Assembly (NCBI RefSeq): GCF_007828035.1
Contig: NZ_VITV01000004.1
Coordinates: 201,559-265,558 of the forward strand
From: Nitrospirillum amazonense
GTDB taxonomy: Bacteria > Pseudomonadota > Alphaproteobacteria > Azospirillales > Azospirillaceae
DNA: 64,000 nt
Reading direction: 5' to 3'
Shown: piece after piece, positions 29,370-40,004 of the stretch
Layout: each line of letters begins with the position of its first letter
How positions within the stretch are numbered: position 1 is the stretch's first letter
Program-made: the position numbers and the translations under genes
The notes under the pieces: model-generated
What the model was told of the DNA's origin: nothing
Databases searched by the model: none
What the model saw: the letters and a program-made list of their open reading frames with translations, nothing else

Positions 29370-29927
29370 TTACTTGCCGGCGGGCTTGGCCGCCGGCGCC
29401 GGCGCCGCAGGGGCCGGTGCGCCACCGGTGCGGGCCTTGAACACATGCAGCTGTTCGTTAAAGCGGGCGGCTAGGATTTGCATGTTGGTCACCACCGCGT
29501 CCTGCACGCTGGTCAGCTGCAGGAACTTCGCCACCGTCACCTTGTCCGGGTGCTGGGCCACCAGTTGGTCCACGCAGGAAATAAAGCCCTGGCCGCTGTT
29601 GACGTAGGACTGCATCTCCTCATGCGCCTTGCGCATGTCGGCCTCGGGCGCGGTCTTGCCGTCGGGAATGGTCGGCACCTTCTTGGGGAAAGGACAGGTC
29701 CAGCCGTCGTCGTCATCGGCCTTCGCACCGGCTTTGGCGCCAGCGGCCGGAGCAGCGGCAGCGGGAGCCGACGGTTTGGCCGCCGATGGCATGATGGGTG
29801 TGGAACCGGGCGCCGGATTGGCCGCCTGGGCCCAGGCGGGCGCAGCGCCGACGACCGCGAGGGCTGTCGCCGAGGCGAGGACGGGCAGGATCATCAAGGA
29901 CCGGCGGACGGCGACACGCAGGCTCAC
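29370..29927 (-). CDS. Exported hypothetical protein
   Basis: A protein of about 185 residues with a signal peptide (ILPVLASATALAVVGAAPAWA), an Ala/Pro-rich linker, a central domain with two Cys (WTCPFPKKVP and ISCVDQL) that could form a disulfide, and an Ala/Pro tail. Probably periplasmic. Not recognised. GTG at 29927 is preferred since GAGGAA lies 8 bp upstream; a TTG at 29933 is possible. Confidence 0.7.
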   Translation of the reverse strand: MSLRVAVRRSLMILPVLASATALAVVGAAPAWAQAANPAPGSTPIMPSAAKPSAPAAAAPAAGAKAGAKADDDDGWTCPFPKKVPTIPDGKTAPEADMRKAHEEMQSYVNSGQGFISCVDQLVAQHPDKVTVAKFLQLTSVQDAVVTNMQILAARFNEQLHVFKARTGGAPAPAAPAPAAKPAGK

Positions 29928-30121
29928 GGGCAAAGTTCCTCAAAGACGAAGGGGTAACGGCGTCAGCATAAAGGACGGGCGCACTAAGGCATAGCCGACA
30001 TGCAATGGCAAGCAGGGGCGGCAACCGGCCGCAACGCGGTTGCCGCCGCCCCGGCGGATCGTGCTAAACCGGTGATGACGGGTGCGCCTACGCCCCCTAA
30101 GCGAACGGTGCGGTTGCGACG

Positions 30122-31006
30122 ATGATCGGCGTTTTCGATTCAGGCCACGGCGGATTGACGGTGTTGCGCGCCCTGGCCGACCAGATGCCTGACCGCCGTT
30201 TCGTCTACCTGGGCGACCACGCCAACGCCCCTTATGGCAACCGCACGCCGGAGGAAATCTACCGCTACACCGTGGCGGGGGTGGAACGGCTGTTCGGCCT
30301 GGGCTGCCCCCTGGTCATCCTGGCCTGCAACACCGCCTCAGCCCAGGCGCTGCGCCGCCTGCAGCAGACTTGGCTGCCCGCCGCCTATCCCGAGCGCCGG
30401 GTCCTGGGCGTGCTGGTGCCGATGGTGGAGGCCATCACCGGCGTGCCGTGGATGGCCGACGTGGCCGCCGGGTCGCGCGCGGGCGAACCGCGCACCGTCG
30501 CCATCTTCGCCACCCAGCACACGGTCAGCAGCGGGGCCTACCCCACCGAGATTGCCAAGCGCGCGCCGGAGGTGCGGGTGGTGCAGCAGGCCTGCCCCGA
30601 CCTGGTGCGCCTGATCGAGGCCGACGCCCCGGTTGAGACCATTCGCGCCGCCATCGAGGGCTATGCCGGGCAGTTGATGGCCCAATTGGATGGCGTGCCG
30701 CCGGATGCGGTCGTGCTGGGCTGCACCCACTATCCCCTGGTGGCGGACCTGTTCGCCCAGGCCCTGCCCCCCGGCGTGGAAATCCTGGACCAGCCCGACC
30801 TGACGGTCAGCAGCCTGCGCGCCTATCTGGAACGGCACCCGGAATATGAGCTGCCCAGCCGGGCGCGGGAGCAGGGCGGGGTCGAGGCCTTCCACACCAC
30901 CGGCCCGGCGGAACCCATCACCCGCCTGGCCAGCCGCTTTTTCGGCGGTGAGGCGCGGTTCCACAGCGTGGGCCCGGATCCCATCCCTGAGAGCCTGAGG
31001 GGCTGA
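30122..31006 (+). CDS. murI: Glutamate racemase
   Basis: A 294-residue cofactor-independent racemase giving D-glutamate for peptidoglycan. The N-terminal motif is DSGHGGLTVL (usually DSGxGG), and the catalytic cysteines are Cys69 in LACNTAS and Cys201 in GCTHYPL. The start gives the motif at residue 6. It is convergent with nadC (11-bp gap). Confidence 0.92.
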   Translation: MIGVFDSGHGGLTVLRALADQMPDRRFVYLGDHANAPYGNRTPEEIYRYTVAGVERLFGLGCPLVILACNTASAQALRRLQQTWLPAAYPERRVLGVLVPMVEAITGVPWMADVAAGSRAGEPRTVAIFATQHTVSSGAYPTEIAKRAPEVRVVQQACPDLVRLIEADAPVETIRAAIEGYAGQLMAQLDGVPPDAVVLGCTHYPLVADLFAQALPPGVEILDQPDLTVSSLRAYLERHPEYELPSRAREQGGVEAFHTTGPAEPITRLASRFFGGEARFHSVGPDPIPESLRG

Positions 31007-31017
31007 AGGCGCCCCCC

Positions 31018-31878
31018 TCACAAACTCTCGAAATCCAGCCCGATGTCGAAGTTGGTGACGGAATGGGTGAGCCAGCCCAGGGAGATCAGGGTCACGCCCG
31101 TCTCCGCCACCGCCCGCACCGTCTCCGGCGTGATGCCGCCGGAGGCCTCGGTGATCAGGCGGCCGGCCACCATGTCCACGGCCTGGCGCAGGGTGGGCGG
31201 GTCCATGTTGTCCAGCAGCACGGCGTCCACCGGCAGGGTCAGCAGCTCTTCCAGCTGGGCCAGGGTGTCGACCTCCACCTCGATCTTCACCATGTGGCCG
31301 ACGTGGGCGCGGGCGCGCTCCACGGCGGCGCGCAGGCCGCCGGCCGCCACCAGGTGGTTGTCCTTGATCAGGACGGCGTCATCCAGGCCGAAGCGGTGGT
31401 TGCTGCCACCGCCCACGCGCACGGCGTATTTCTCCAGTGCGCGCAGGCCGGGCGTAGTCTTGCGGGTGCAGACGATGTGGGCGCCGGTGCCCTCGATGGC
31501 CTGGACCAGTTCCGCCGTCTTGGAGGCGATGCCGCACAGGCGGCCCAGCAGGTTCAGGGCCGTGCGCTCCCCCGACAGGATGGGGCGGGCCGCCCCTTCC
31601 ACCACCGCCACCGCCTGGCCCGGGGCCACGCGGGCGCCGTCGGCCACCAGGGTGCGCACCGACAGGGTGGGGTCCAGCAGGGAGAAGGCGGACAGCGCCG
31701 GGGCCAAGCCGGCGATCACCCCGGCATGGCGGGCCTGGAACAGGGCGCGGGCCTGGGTTTCCACCGGGATGCAGGCGTCGGCCGTGACGTCGCCCGCCCG
31801 ACCCAGGTCCTCCAGCAACGCGGCACGGACCAGGCCTTCGTACATCACGGGATAAAGCGGGGCGACAGGCGTGCTCAT
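31018..31878 (-). CDS. nadC: Nicotinate-nucleotide pyrophosphorylase (carboxylating)
   Basis: A 286-residue quinolinate phosphoribosyltransferase that makes nicotinic acid mononucleotide from quinolinate and PRPP. It has the [16 protein letters not shown] region, [28 protein letters not shown] and the barrel-end [11 protein letters not shown]. It is the last gene of nadA-nadB-nadC, overlapping nadB by 4 nt. Confidence 0.95.
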   Translation of the reverse strand: MSTPVAPLYPVMYEGLVRAALLEDLGRAGDVTADACIPVETQARALFQARHAGVIAGLAPALSAFSLLDPTLSVRTLVADGARVAPGQAVAVVEGAARPILSGERTALNLLGRLCGIASKTAELVQAIEGTGAHIVCTRKTTPGLRALEKYAVRVGGGSNHRFGLDDAVLIKDNHLVAAGGLRAAVERARAHVGHMVKIEVEVDTLAQLEELLTLPVDAVLLDNMDPPTLRQAVDMVAGRLITEASGGITPETVRAVAETGVTLISLGWLTHSVTNFDIGLDFESL

Positions 31879-33548
31879 GGACGGGTTTCCCGGGTGGTGG
31901 CGGGCTCAACCTCAGCCACGCGGCCAAGGTCGGAATAGGTCAGGATCTGGTGATGGCGCCAGGCGTCGCGGGTTTCCGGATGATCCGCCCGGGTATGGGC
32001 ACCCCGGCTTTCCTCCCGGCGCTTGGCAGCCTCTACCACCAGGCGGGACAGCAGAAGGCGATTGCGCAGTTCCAGGCCGGCACGGATGCCGGCGTAGTCG
32101 CGGGCCGGCACCAGGCGCTCCGCCGCCAGGGTCAGGCCCTGCAGGCGCTCCGCGGCCTCGGCCAGGCCCAGGCCGTCGCGCACCAGACCCACCTTCTCCG
32201 CCATCAGCAGCTGGGCCTCGGCCGCCAGATTGGCGGCGGCGGTCCCGCCGGGCACCAAGGGAGCGTCGGGTACCGCCACCGGCTGGGGGGCGGCCGGTTC
32301 GGCCATCAGCGCCGCCGCCACGCGGCCGGCGAACACCACCGCCTCCAACAGCGAGTTGCTGGCCAGGCGGTTGGCGCCGTGGACATGGGTGCAGGCGACC
32401 TCACCCGCCGCCCACAATCCCGGGATGGAGGTGCGACCATCGGCATCCGTCAGCACGCCGCCCATGTGATAGTGCGCGGCAGGCGCCACGGGCACGGGGG
32501 CGGCGGCAGGGTCCAGGCCAGCCTCGGCACAGATGCCGGCCACGGTGGGGAATTTTTCCGACTTTCCAGCCGCCCACAAGGGCCGCAGGTCCAGGAACAC
32601 CTTCTCGCCCCGCGCCACGCGGCGGCCGATGGCACGGGCCACCACGTCGCGGGGCGCCAGTTCGGCATCGGGATGCTCATCGGCCATGAAGGCGTGGCCG
32701 CCGGCGTCCAGCACCTTGGCCCCGGCGCCACGCAACGCCTCGGTCAGCAGGGGCCGACGGCCGGGCGGGCCGGCGACGGCCAGGGCGGTGGGATGGAACT
32801 GCACGAATTCCAGGTCGGCCAAATGGGCGCCGGCGCGGGCGGCCAGGGCCAATCCGTCGCCCGTGGCCTCCGGCGGGTTGGTGGTCACGGCCCACAACTG
32901 GCCGGTGCCGCCGGTGGCCAGCACCACGTGCGGGGCGACGTGCAGCACCCAGCCGACACCGTCCTCATAGGCCAGAACGCCCTGCGCCCGCCGCCCGCGC
33001 CCAGTCTCACGCACGACCAGGTCGGCGGCGGCAGCGCGGGTGTGGATGCTGATGCCCGGGGTGGCGCGCACGCGGTCGGCCAGGAAGGTCACCAGGGTGC
33101 GGCCGGTGGCGTCGCCCCCGGCATGCAGGATGCGATGGCGGCCGTGCGCGGCCTCGCGCCCCAGCAGGGGCTTGCCATCCGCCCCCCGGTCGGCGGGCAG
33201 GCCGGCCTCCAGCAGGGCCGACATCTCGACGATGCCCGCCTCGGCCAGCAGGCGGGCCATGCCGGGATCCGTCAATCCCGCCCCGGCGGCCACCGTGTCG
33301 GCGGCATGGTCGGCGGCGCTGTCGCCGGCGCCCAGCGCCACGGCCACGCCGCCCTGGGCCCACAGGCTGGACCCGCCGGGCAGGTCATCCGTCTTGGTCA
33401 GCAGGCGGATCTTTCGCCCGGCCTGGGCGAGGGCCAGGGCGGCCGCCATGCCGGCGGTGCCGGACCCGACCACCACCACGTCGCTGTGGACAACCTGCAC
33501 AGGCGATACCGGATAAGACGCGCCATCCATGGCATCAGGCTCCGTCAC
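31875..33548 (-). CDS. nadB: L-aspartate oxidase
   Basis: A 557-residue flavoprotein oxidising L-aspartate to iminoaspartate for quinolinate synthesis. The FAD-binding [16 protein letters not shown] lies near residue 27, with [36 protein letters not shown] and the active-site region AAHYHMGGV, then [27 protein letters not shown]. Middle gene of the nad operon; a short intercistronic hairpin separates it from nadA. Confidence 0.95.
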   Translation of the reverse strand: MTEPDAMDGASYPVSPVQVVHSDVVVVGSGTAGMAAALALAQAGRKIRLLTKTDDLPGGSSLWAQGGVAVALGAGDSAADHAADTVAAGAGLTDPGMARLLAEAGIVEMSALLEAGLPADRGADGKPLLGREAAHGRHRILHAGGDATGRTLVTFLADRVRATPGISIHTRAAAADLVVRETGRGRRAQGVLAYEDGVGWVLHVAPHVVLATGGTGQLWAVTTNPPEATGDGLALAARAGAHLADLEFVQFHPTALAVAGPPGRRPLLTEALRGAGAKVLDAGGHAFMADEHPDAELAPRDVVARAIGRRVARGEKVFLDLRPLWAAGKSEKFPTVAGICAEAGLDPAAAPVPVAPAAHYHMGGVLTDADGRTSIPGLWAAGEVACTHVHGANRLASNSLLEAVVFAGRVAAALMAEPAAPQPVAVPDAPLVPGGTAAANLAAEAQLLMAEKVGLVRDGLGLAEAAERLQGLTLAAERLVPARDYAGIRAGLELRNRLLLSRLVVEAAKRREESRGAHTRADHPETRDAWRHHQILTYSDLGRVAEVEPATTRETRP

Positions 33549-33565
33549 CAGGGGAACGGGAAGGA

Positions 33566-33586
33566 AGGCCGGCCCGATGCCGGCCT
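33566..33586 (-). repeat. Intercistronic hairpin nadA-nadB
   Basis: AGGCCGGC (33566-33573) and GCCGGCCT (33579-33586) form an 8-bp stem with a 5-nt loop in the 59-bp gap between nadA and nadB. It may modulate mRNA stability or partial termination. Confidence 0.45.
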
Positions 33587-33607
33587 AGCAGGAAAAGCCG
33601 CGGGCGA

Positions 33608-34618
<1,011 letters not shown>

Positions 34619-34720
34619 CGGGACACCTGGCAAGCGAACGCGCCCACGAACGACATCGGCCGGCATGGCCGGCCCCCGCGGCGCGACAAGCGGGGGCGTC
34701 TTCCCTGTAACCTCACCCTT

Positions 34721-34777
34721 ATGCTCTATTTGAGCATTAGGGTGACTAATGCTCGCTCGGAGCATAAGGGGTGTCAA
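34721..34777 (-). promoter_or_regulatory. nadA promoter with two ATGCTC-N5-GAGCAT operators
   Basis: Palindromes ATGCTC-TATTT-GAGCAT (34721-34737) and ATGCTC-GCTCG-GAGCAT (34749-34765) lie 28 bp apart, each flanked by matching TWA bases. A consensus -35 TTGACA on the minus strand (34777-34772) directly precedes the second palindrome, so a bound protein would block the promoter. Alphaproteobacterial nadABC operons are known targets of the repressor NadQ; assigning these sites to it is inference. Confidence 0.7.
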
Positions 34778-34865
34778 GCCCGCTTTAAGGACCTATTCAT
34801 GTAACTGTCACAGGGGTGCCCCGGGTCCACCGCATCGCTGCACCTGCGAGGAACAAGGCCCCAAA

Positions 34866-34894
34866 AATGGAAAAAGCGGCTGAAACCAGCCGCT
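34866..34894 (-). terminator. Rho-independent terminator of rlmI
   Basis: On the minus strand AGCGGCTG-GTTT-CAGCCGCT (34894-34875) is followed by TTTTCC and a further T-tract. Confidence 0.8.
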
Positions 34895-34954
34895 TATCCA
34901 TCAACATTCCTGCCGCGCCCACACGCCGGGCGCCCGCCAAAACGAAGCGCTGAC

Positions 34955-36145
34955 TTAATCCAGGGCGAACACTTCCGCCTTGAGGTAGGCGCTTTCCGGC
35001 AGCAGGGGATGCACCGGGTGGTCCGGGCCGGCGCCGGAGAAGCGCAGGATGCGCCCCTGGCGGCGGGCATCGCCCAGGCCCTTGGCCACCAGTTCGGCAA
35101 ACAGCTCGGGCGGCATGTTGTGGCTGCAGCTGGCCACCAGCAGAATGCCCCCGGGGGCGGTGATCTGGGCGCCCAGCTTGGCCAGCTTGCGATAGGCGCG
35201 GCTGCCGTTGGCCAGGTCCTTCTTGGACTTCACGAAGGCCGGCGGATCGCAGATCACCACCTCGAAGGTTTCACCGGCCTCGGCCAGGCGTTCCAGTTCG
35301 GCGAAGGCGTCGGCCTTGCGCAGTTCCACCGTGTCGGCGACGCCGTTGGCCGCCGCCGCCTTGCCCGCCAGCTCCAGGGCGCCGGCCGAGCGGTCGACCA
35401 GCACGGTGCGCGCGGCGCCGCGCGTGGCGGCCAGCACCCCGAACCCGCCGCAATAGCTGTAGAAGTCGATGACCGAGCGGCCTTGCGCCAAGCTGGCGAC
35501 GAAGGCGCGGTGGTCGCGCTGGTCATAGAACCAGCCCGTCTTCTGACCGCCCGCCGGATCGGCGAAGAAGGTGGCGCCATTTTCTTCCACCTTGATGGGG
35601 CCATCGACCGCGCCCACGGCCACGCGCACCTCTTCTTCCACACCCTCCAGGCCGCGGGCGGCGCTGTCGTTGCGCAGGATGATGGAAGCGCCGGGGAACA
35701 CCGAGGCAAGGCCGTCCAGGATCTGGGGCAGCAGGCGGTCCATGCCGGCGGAGTTGGCCTGCACCACCAGCACGTCGCCATAGCGGTCGACGATCAGCGC
35801 CGGCAGGCCGTCCGCCTCCGCATGCACCAGCCGATAGTAGGGCCGCCCGATCATCCGGTCGCGCAGCGCCGCCGCCGTGCGGAAACGCTCGGCGAAGAAA
35901 CCGGCGTCGATGGTCACCGACAGGTCGCGGGTCAGCACGCGCGCCGCGATCAGGGTGTGGGGGTTGAAGGTGGCGATGCCCAGCACGCCGCCACCGGCGT
36001 CGGCCAACCGCACCAGCCCGCCCTTGGGCAGGGCCTTGGCGGCGGCGTCCATCTGGATCTCGTTGGAATAGGCCCACGGGTGGCCACCGGCCACGCGCTT
36101 GTGCCGGCCCGCCTGGAACAGCAGGGTGGGAAGCTTTTCAGTCAT
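34955..36145 (-). CDS. rlmI: Class I SAM-dependent rRNA methyltransferase (RlmI-like)
   Basis: A 396-residue protein with an N-terminal PUA domain (about 1-85), a middle EEHEA-like domain and a C-terminal Rossmann methyltransferase with DFYSYCGGFGVLAA (SAM motif I, near 225), the acidic VLVDRS, and VICDPPAFVKSKKDL, the (D/N)PPxF motif of 23S rRNA m5C1962 methyltransferases. The catalytic Cys is in VASCSHNM. The start at 36145 begins MTEKLPTLLF. It is followed by a good terminator. Confidence 0.9.
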   Translation of the reverse strand: MTEKLPTLLFQAGRHKRVAGGHPWAYSNEIQMDAAAKALPKGGLVRLADAGGGVLGIATFNPHTLIAARVLTRDLSVTIDAGFFAERFRTAAALRDRMIGRPYYRLVHAEADGLPALIVDRYGDVLVVQANSAGMDRLLPQILDGLASVFPGASIILRNDSAARGLEGVEEEVRVAVGAVDGPIKVEENGATFFADPAGGQKTGWFYDQRDHRAFVASLAQGRSVIDFYSYCGGFGVLAATRGAARTVLVDRSAGALELAGKAAAANGVADTVELRKADAFAELERLAEAGETFEVVICDPPAFVKSKKDLANGSRAYRKLAKLGAQITAPGGILLVASCSHNMPPELFAELVAKGLGDARRQGRILRFSGAGPDHPVHPLLPESAYLKAEVFALD

Positions 36146-36226
36146 GGGCCGGAGCATAGCGCGCGGCCCCGAAGGCACAACGGCAAAGGGCGCAAGGGAT
36201 CCCGTCGCCGGAAACGCATCTCGCCC

Positions 36227-36697
36227 TCAGGCCGGCGCGGCCATGGGTTCAGCCTGCAGGTGCTTGCACAGGCGCCGCCCCTCGGGCAAATGGCCCAGGG
36301 CGCGGAAGCGCGCCAGCGACGGATGGGCCTTCACCTGGCTGTCCGGCAGGGTGATGTGGATGGCGTCGCAGCCATGCCGCCGGGCGATCCGGTCCATTTC
36401 CGCCAGCAGGGCGTCCCCCGCCCCTTCCGGATCGAAAAGGTCCAGCGCCACGAACACGTCCACCTGCAACCCCAGGCGATGGTCGAGGTCCGGCACCAGC
36501 AGGTAGGAGAACAGGCCGTGCATGTAGCGGTGGTCCAGCTGCACCGTGACGATACCGCCGCGGCTGCCGGGCGCCAGCAGGGCCTGGGCATGGTCGCGCC
36601 AGCGCTCCACCGTCAAGTCCGGATAGAACGGGCGCATCAGCGCGTAGGCCTGATCGATCTGTCGGGCGTCCAGCGGACGGGTCACGAAGGTGGGCAT
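36227..36697 (-). CDS. GNAT-family N-acetyltransferase-like protein
   Basis: About 156 residues. The N-terminal helix RPLDARQIDQAYALMRPFYPDLTVERWRDHAQAL and the later strand/helix pattern with AGDALLAEMDRIARRHGCDAIHITLPD, ending in ALGHLPEGRRLCKHL, fit the GNAT fold. The acetyl-CoA loop Q/RxxGxG/A is only loosely conserved. The start is uncertain (ATG at 36697 or 36730; neither has a clear ribosome binding site). It is divergent from the FNR-type regulator. Substrate unknown. Confidence 0.6.
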   Translation of the reverse strand: MPTFVTRPLDARQIDQAYALMRPFYPDLTVERWRDHAQALLAPGSRGGIVTVQLDHRYMHGLFSYLLVPDLDHRLGLQVDVFVALDLFDPEGAGDALLAEMDRIARRHGCDAIHITLPDSQVKAHPSLARFRALGHLPEGRRLCKHLQAEPMAAPA

Positions 36698-36757
36698 GAA
36701 GGCGCAAATCCGAGACTGAGGGATAGCCATCCTGATGCTAGGTGCCGAACCGCCGCC

Positions 36758-36771
36758 ATGACATGGATCAA
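36758..36771. promoter_or_regulatory. Possible FNR/FixK-type site
   Basis: ATGAC-ATGG-ATCAA matches the FNR consensus TTGAT-N4-ATCAA at 8 of 10 positions. It lies in the divergent region between the GNAT gene and the FNR-type regulator gene, 177 bp before the latter. Confidence 0.4.
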
Positions 36772-36947
36772 AGAATAAACGCGGGGATGGAGTAAGCCAG
36801 TCATCGCCATGTCTAGGCTTTTCCTCAGTCGTTTCCTGGCTATATGCTGATCTCGCGGCACTGATTGGGGAACGAAAGACCGGCCGCATCCCTCCGACCG
36901 CGATCCGCGCGGGCTCCGGGGGTGACGGCTGACAGCGGAGTGCGGCG

Positions 36948-37709
36948 ATGACCCACATCGATTTTGCCTATCCCAGGGATTCAAACACCCAAACCAACGG
37001 GAAGACCGACCCGGCGGGCGAAATCCACCCCTGCAGCGCCTGTACCGTCCGTACCCTGACCGTCTGCGCCGCCCTGGAGGCGGAGGAACTGCGCCGCTTG
37101 GCCGAGATCCTGCAGACCACCCGCTTCGACGCCGGCCATACCGTGTTCGGGGAGGGCGACCCGGCGGAAACGCTGTACAACGTCACTTCCGGCACGGTGA
37201 AGGTCTACAAGCTGCTGCCCGACGGACGGCGGCAGATCACCGGCTTCCTGCTGCCGGGCGACTTCTTCGGCCTGTCGGTCAACGACAGCTACGCCTACAC
37301 CGCCGAGACGGTGACGCCCGTGTCGCTCTGCCGGTTCCCCCGGCGCCGCATGGAGGCGCTGCTGGATGAATTCCCCAAGATGCAGCGCCGCCTGTTCTCC
37401 ATGGCGTCGAACGAGCTGGCGGCGGCGCAGGACCAGATGCTGCTGCTGGGCCGCAAGACGGCCAAGGAGAAGATATGCTCGTTCCTGCTGCTGCTGTCAC
37501 AGCGGGCCAGCCGGCGCGGCCACAAGACCAACCCGGTGCACGTGCCCATGAGCCGCGCCGATATCGCCGACTATCTGGGCCTGACCACCGAAACCGTCAG
37601 CCGCACCTTCACCCAGTTGAAGACCAGCCGGGTCATCAGCCTGCTGGAAGGCAACAAGGTGCAGATCCAGGACATGGACGACCTGCTGGATCTGGCCGAG
37701 GGCGCCTGA
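36948..37709 (+). CDS. Crp/Fnr-family oxygen-sensing regulator (FNR/FnrN type)
   Basis: A 253-residue regulator. The N-terminal cysteines Cys29, Cys32 and Cys40 (C-x2-C-x7-C) plus Cys128 match the four ligands of the oxygen-labile [4Fe-4S] cluster in FNR. A cyclic-nucleotide-type beta roll (about 50-165) is followed by a dimer helix and a winged helix with recognition sequence TTETVSRTFTQL, the E-x-x-S-R of FNR that reads TTGAT. It should activate anaerobic or microaerobic genes. A degenerate FNR site lies upstream. Confidence 0.92.
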   Translation: MTHIDFAYPRDSNTQTNGKTDPAGEIHPCSACTVRTLTVCAALEAEELRRLAEILQTTRFDAGHTVFGEGDPAETLYNVTSGTVKVYKLLPDGRRQITGFLLPGDFFGLSVNDSYAYTAETVTPVSLCRFPRRRMEALLDEFPKMQRRLFSMASNELAAAQDQMLLLGRKTAKEKICSFLLLLSQRASRRGHKTNPVHVPMSRADIADYLGLTTETVSRTFTQLKTSRVISLLEGNKVQIQDMDDLLDLAEGA

Positions 37710-37868
37710 GTCAAAAGGGGAAACAGCCCTAAGCGGGCGATTTAGGCTTCGATCCTCTTTTCTCGAAGAACCCATGGAAGTTCGTTGTTTCTCGGGGTTA
37801 GAATTATGTCGTTCCGACCGACGGAATCGCAATAAACAAACGCCCACCGTTACTTAATCAATTAAACT

Positions 37869-37874
37869 TATAAT
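37869..37874 (+). promoter_or_regulatory. Candidate -10 element of the chemoreceptor gene
   Basis: TATAAT sits in an AT-rich island (about 37835-37900) upstream of the chemoreceptor gene. No good -35 is found 16-18 bp upstream, so an activator or alternative sigma factor may be needed. Confidence 0.3.
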
Positions 37875-37941
37875 TAGCCTATCTTTTGAATTTTCCGCCC
37901 TATCCGCTTGCATTAGCGTGGTTTTTTGAGAAAAGCGGAAG

Positions 37942-39999
37942 ATGGGGCCGATGAATCGATTCAGAATCCTGCATCGTGTGGTGCTGGCGTTGCTGGTGCC
38001 GTCGCTGGGCCTGCTGCTGGCCGCCGCCCTCATCCTCGCTGAAAAACAGGCGACGGTGTCCCAGATGCGGACGCTGTCACGGTTGACGCAGCTCGCCACG
38101 ACGGTGGGCGACCTGGTGCATGAAATGCAGCGCGAGCGGGGCGCGTCGGCCGTGTTCCTGGGCAGCAAGGGGGCCCAACTACAGCGCGAGTTGCCGGAGC
38201 AGCGGGCCCGCACCGACCAGCGTCGGCGGGCACTGGAGGCGGCTCTGAAAAGCGATGTCAGCGCCTCGGCCGGCAGCGCGCTGAACCAGATCCTGGCGGA
38301 CGCCACCCGGCGGCTGGCGCAACTGGACGAGATGCGGCGCAAGATCGATGGCCTGCAAATCCCTGCCGCCGAGTCGAGCGCCTATTTCACCGCGACGATC
38401 CTGCGTCAGCTGGACGTCGATATCGAAGTTTCCAAGTCGGTCACGAACCCGGACGTGGCGCAGGCGCTGTCGACCTATGTCAACTTCACCCAGGCGAAGG
38501 AGCGCGCGGGAGAAGAGCGGGCGAACGGCGCCCCGGCCTTCGCCGCCGGCAAGTTCGACGTGGTCCAATACCGGCGCTTCCTGAGCACGGTCGCGGAAGA
38601 GGCCACGTATTTCCGGCTGTTCGCCGCCAGCGCCTCCCCCGACGACCAAGCCTTCCTGGAACGCACGGTGACCGGCGAGGCGGTCAGCGAGGTCGAGCGG
38701 ATGCGCAAGGTCGCCGTGGAAACCGCACCCGGCGACACGCTGGGCGGAATTGACGGCGCCTATTGGTTCAAAATGGCGACCGCGCGCATCGACATGATGA
38801 AGACGGTCGAGGACCACCTGTCCCACGCTTTGCTGGCACAAGGGGAGCGTGTCCGGGATGATGCCAAGGGCGTGCTATGGACGGCGCTGGCGGCCACGCT
38901 GGCGCTGTTCGGCATAACGGGCGTGCTCAGCACCGTTATCGTGCGCGACATCACCCGGCCGGTGGCTGGCATGACCGCCGCCATGAACCGCCTGGCGGGC
39001 GGCGACCAGTCCGTCGAGGTGCCCGGTGTCGGCCGCGGGGACGAGATTGGTGACATGGCGGCGGCGGTCCAGGTGTTCAAACACAAGATGACCGAGGCGG
39101 AACGGCTGCGCGCCGAGCAGGAGTCGATGAAGCGTCGGGCCGAGGAGGAGAAGCGCGCGGCGATGACCAAGCTGGCCGATGAGTTCGAGGCCAGCGTCAG
39201 GGGCGTCGTGGCCACCGTGTCCTCCGCATCGGCGCAGCTGCAGTCCACCGCGCAGTCCATGTCGTCCACGGCCGCCCAGACCAGCCTGCGTTCCACCACC
39301 GTGGCGGCGGCGGCCGAGCAGGCGTCGGCCAATGTGCAGACGGTCGCGGCGGCGGCGGCCGAGCTGTCCTCCTCCATCGGGGAGATCAGCCGGCATGTGG
39401 CGGAGTCGACCCGCATCGCCAGCCAGGCGGTGACCGATACCGCCCGGACGAACACGCAGGTGCAGGCCCTGGCATCCGCCGCGCAGAAGATCGACGAGGT
39501 GGTAAAGCTGATCAACGACATCGCCGGGCAGACCAACCTGCTGGCCCTGAACGCGACCATCGAGGCGGCGCGCGCCGGCGAGGCGGGCAAGGGCTTCGCC
39601 GTCGTCGCCTCCGAGGTCAAGCTTCTCGCCACCCAAACCGCCAAAGCGACCGAGGACATTTCGGCCCAGGTCAAGGCCATCCAGCAGGCCACCGCCGATT
39701 CGGTGCATGCCATCGACGGTATCACCGGCACGATCACGCGGATCAACGAGATCGCGACCACGGTGGCCTCGGCGGTGGAGGAACAGGGGGCCGCCACCCA
39801 GGAAATCGCCCGCAGCGTCCATCAGGCCTCCTCCGGCACGGCGGAGGTCGCAACCAACATCACCGCCGTCACGCAGGCGGCGGGGGAGACGGGGGCCGCC
39901 TCCAGCCAAGTCCTGACGGCGGCGGCGGACCTGTCGCGGCAGTCCGACGCGCTGCGCGCGCAGGTTGACGCCTTCATCTCCAGGGTGCGCGCGGCGTAA
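37942..39999 (+). CDS. Methyl-accepting chemotaxis protein with NIT sensor domain
   Basis: A 685-residue chemoreceptor. A first membrane helix (about 10-32) is followed by a periplasmic NIT-type (nitrate/nitrite-sensing) helical domain, recognised by [19 protein letters not shown] near residue 55 and repeated helices to about 300. Then come a second membrane helix (about 312-335), HAMP (about 336-388) and the cytoplasmic signalling domain with the hairpin tip [27 protein letters not shown]. No C-terminal CheR-binding pentapeptide is visible. Its position next to an FNR-type regulator hints at nitrate/oxygen-linked taxis. Confidence 0.9.
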   Translation: MGPMNRFRILHRVVLALLVPSLGLLLAAALILAEKQATVSQMRTLSRLTQLATTVGDLVHEMQRERGASAVFLGSKGAQLQRELPEQRARTDQRRRALEAALKSDVSASAGSALNQILADATRRLAQLDEMRRKIDGLQIPAAESSAYFTATILRQLDVDIEVSKSVTNPDVAQALSTYVNFTQAKERAGEERANGAPAFAAGKFDVVQYRRFLSTVAEEATYFRLFAASASPDDQAFLERTVTGEAVSEVERMRKVAVETAPGDTLGGIDGAYWFKMATARIDMMKTVEDHLSHALLAQGERVRDDAKGVLWTALAATLALFGITGVLSTVIVRDITRPVAGMTAAMNRLAGGDQSVEVPGVGRGDEIGDMAAAVQVFKHKMTEAERLRAEQESMKRRAEEEKRAAMTKLADEFEASVRGVVATVSSASAQLQSTAQSMSSTAAQTSLRSTTVAAAAEQASANVQTVAAAAAELSSSIGEISRHVAESTRIASQAVTDTARTNTQVQALASAAQKIDEVVKLINDIAGQTNLLALNATIEAARAGEAGKGFAVVASEVKLLATQTAKATEDISAQVKAIQQATADSVHAIDGITGTITRINEIATTVASAVEEQGAATQEIARSVHQASSGTAEVATNITAVTQAAGETGAASSQVLTAAADLSRQSDALRAQVDAFISRVRAA

Positions 40000-40004
40000 A
40001 GGCA

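Larger units (their letters stand above)
34619..34954. other. Regulatory region of the nad operon and 3' region of rlmI
   Basis: 336 bp without a gene. It holds the nadA leader, two paired 17-bp palindromes (34721-34765), a TTGACA on the minus strand (34772-34777) and the rlmI terminator (34866-34894). Confidence 0.7.

Noticed and set aside
27497-29446. Long minus-strand reading frame opposite cobT
   Set aside because: Low-complexity mirror of cobT codons; cobT has the VWA MIDAS motif and family-wide similarity.
34619-34777. N-terminal extension of nadA to 34777
   Set aside because: It would translate through the paired palindromes and the TTGACA box, and the extra residues have no similarity to quinolinate synthases.
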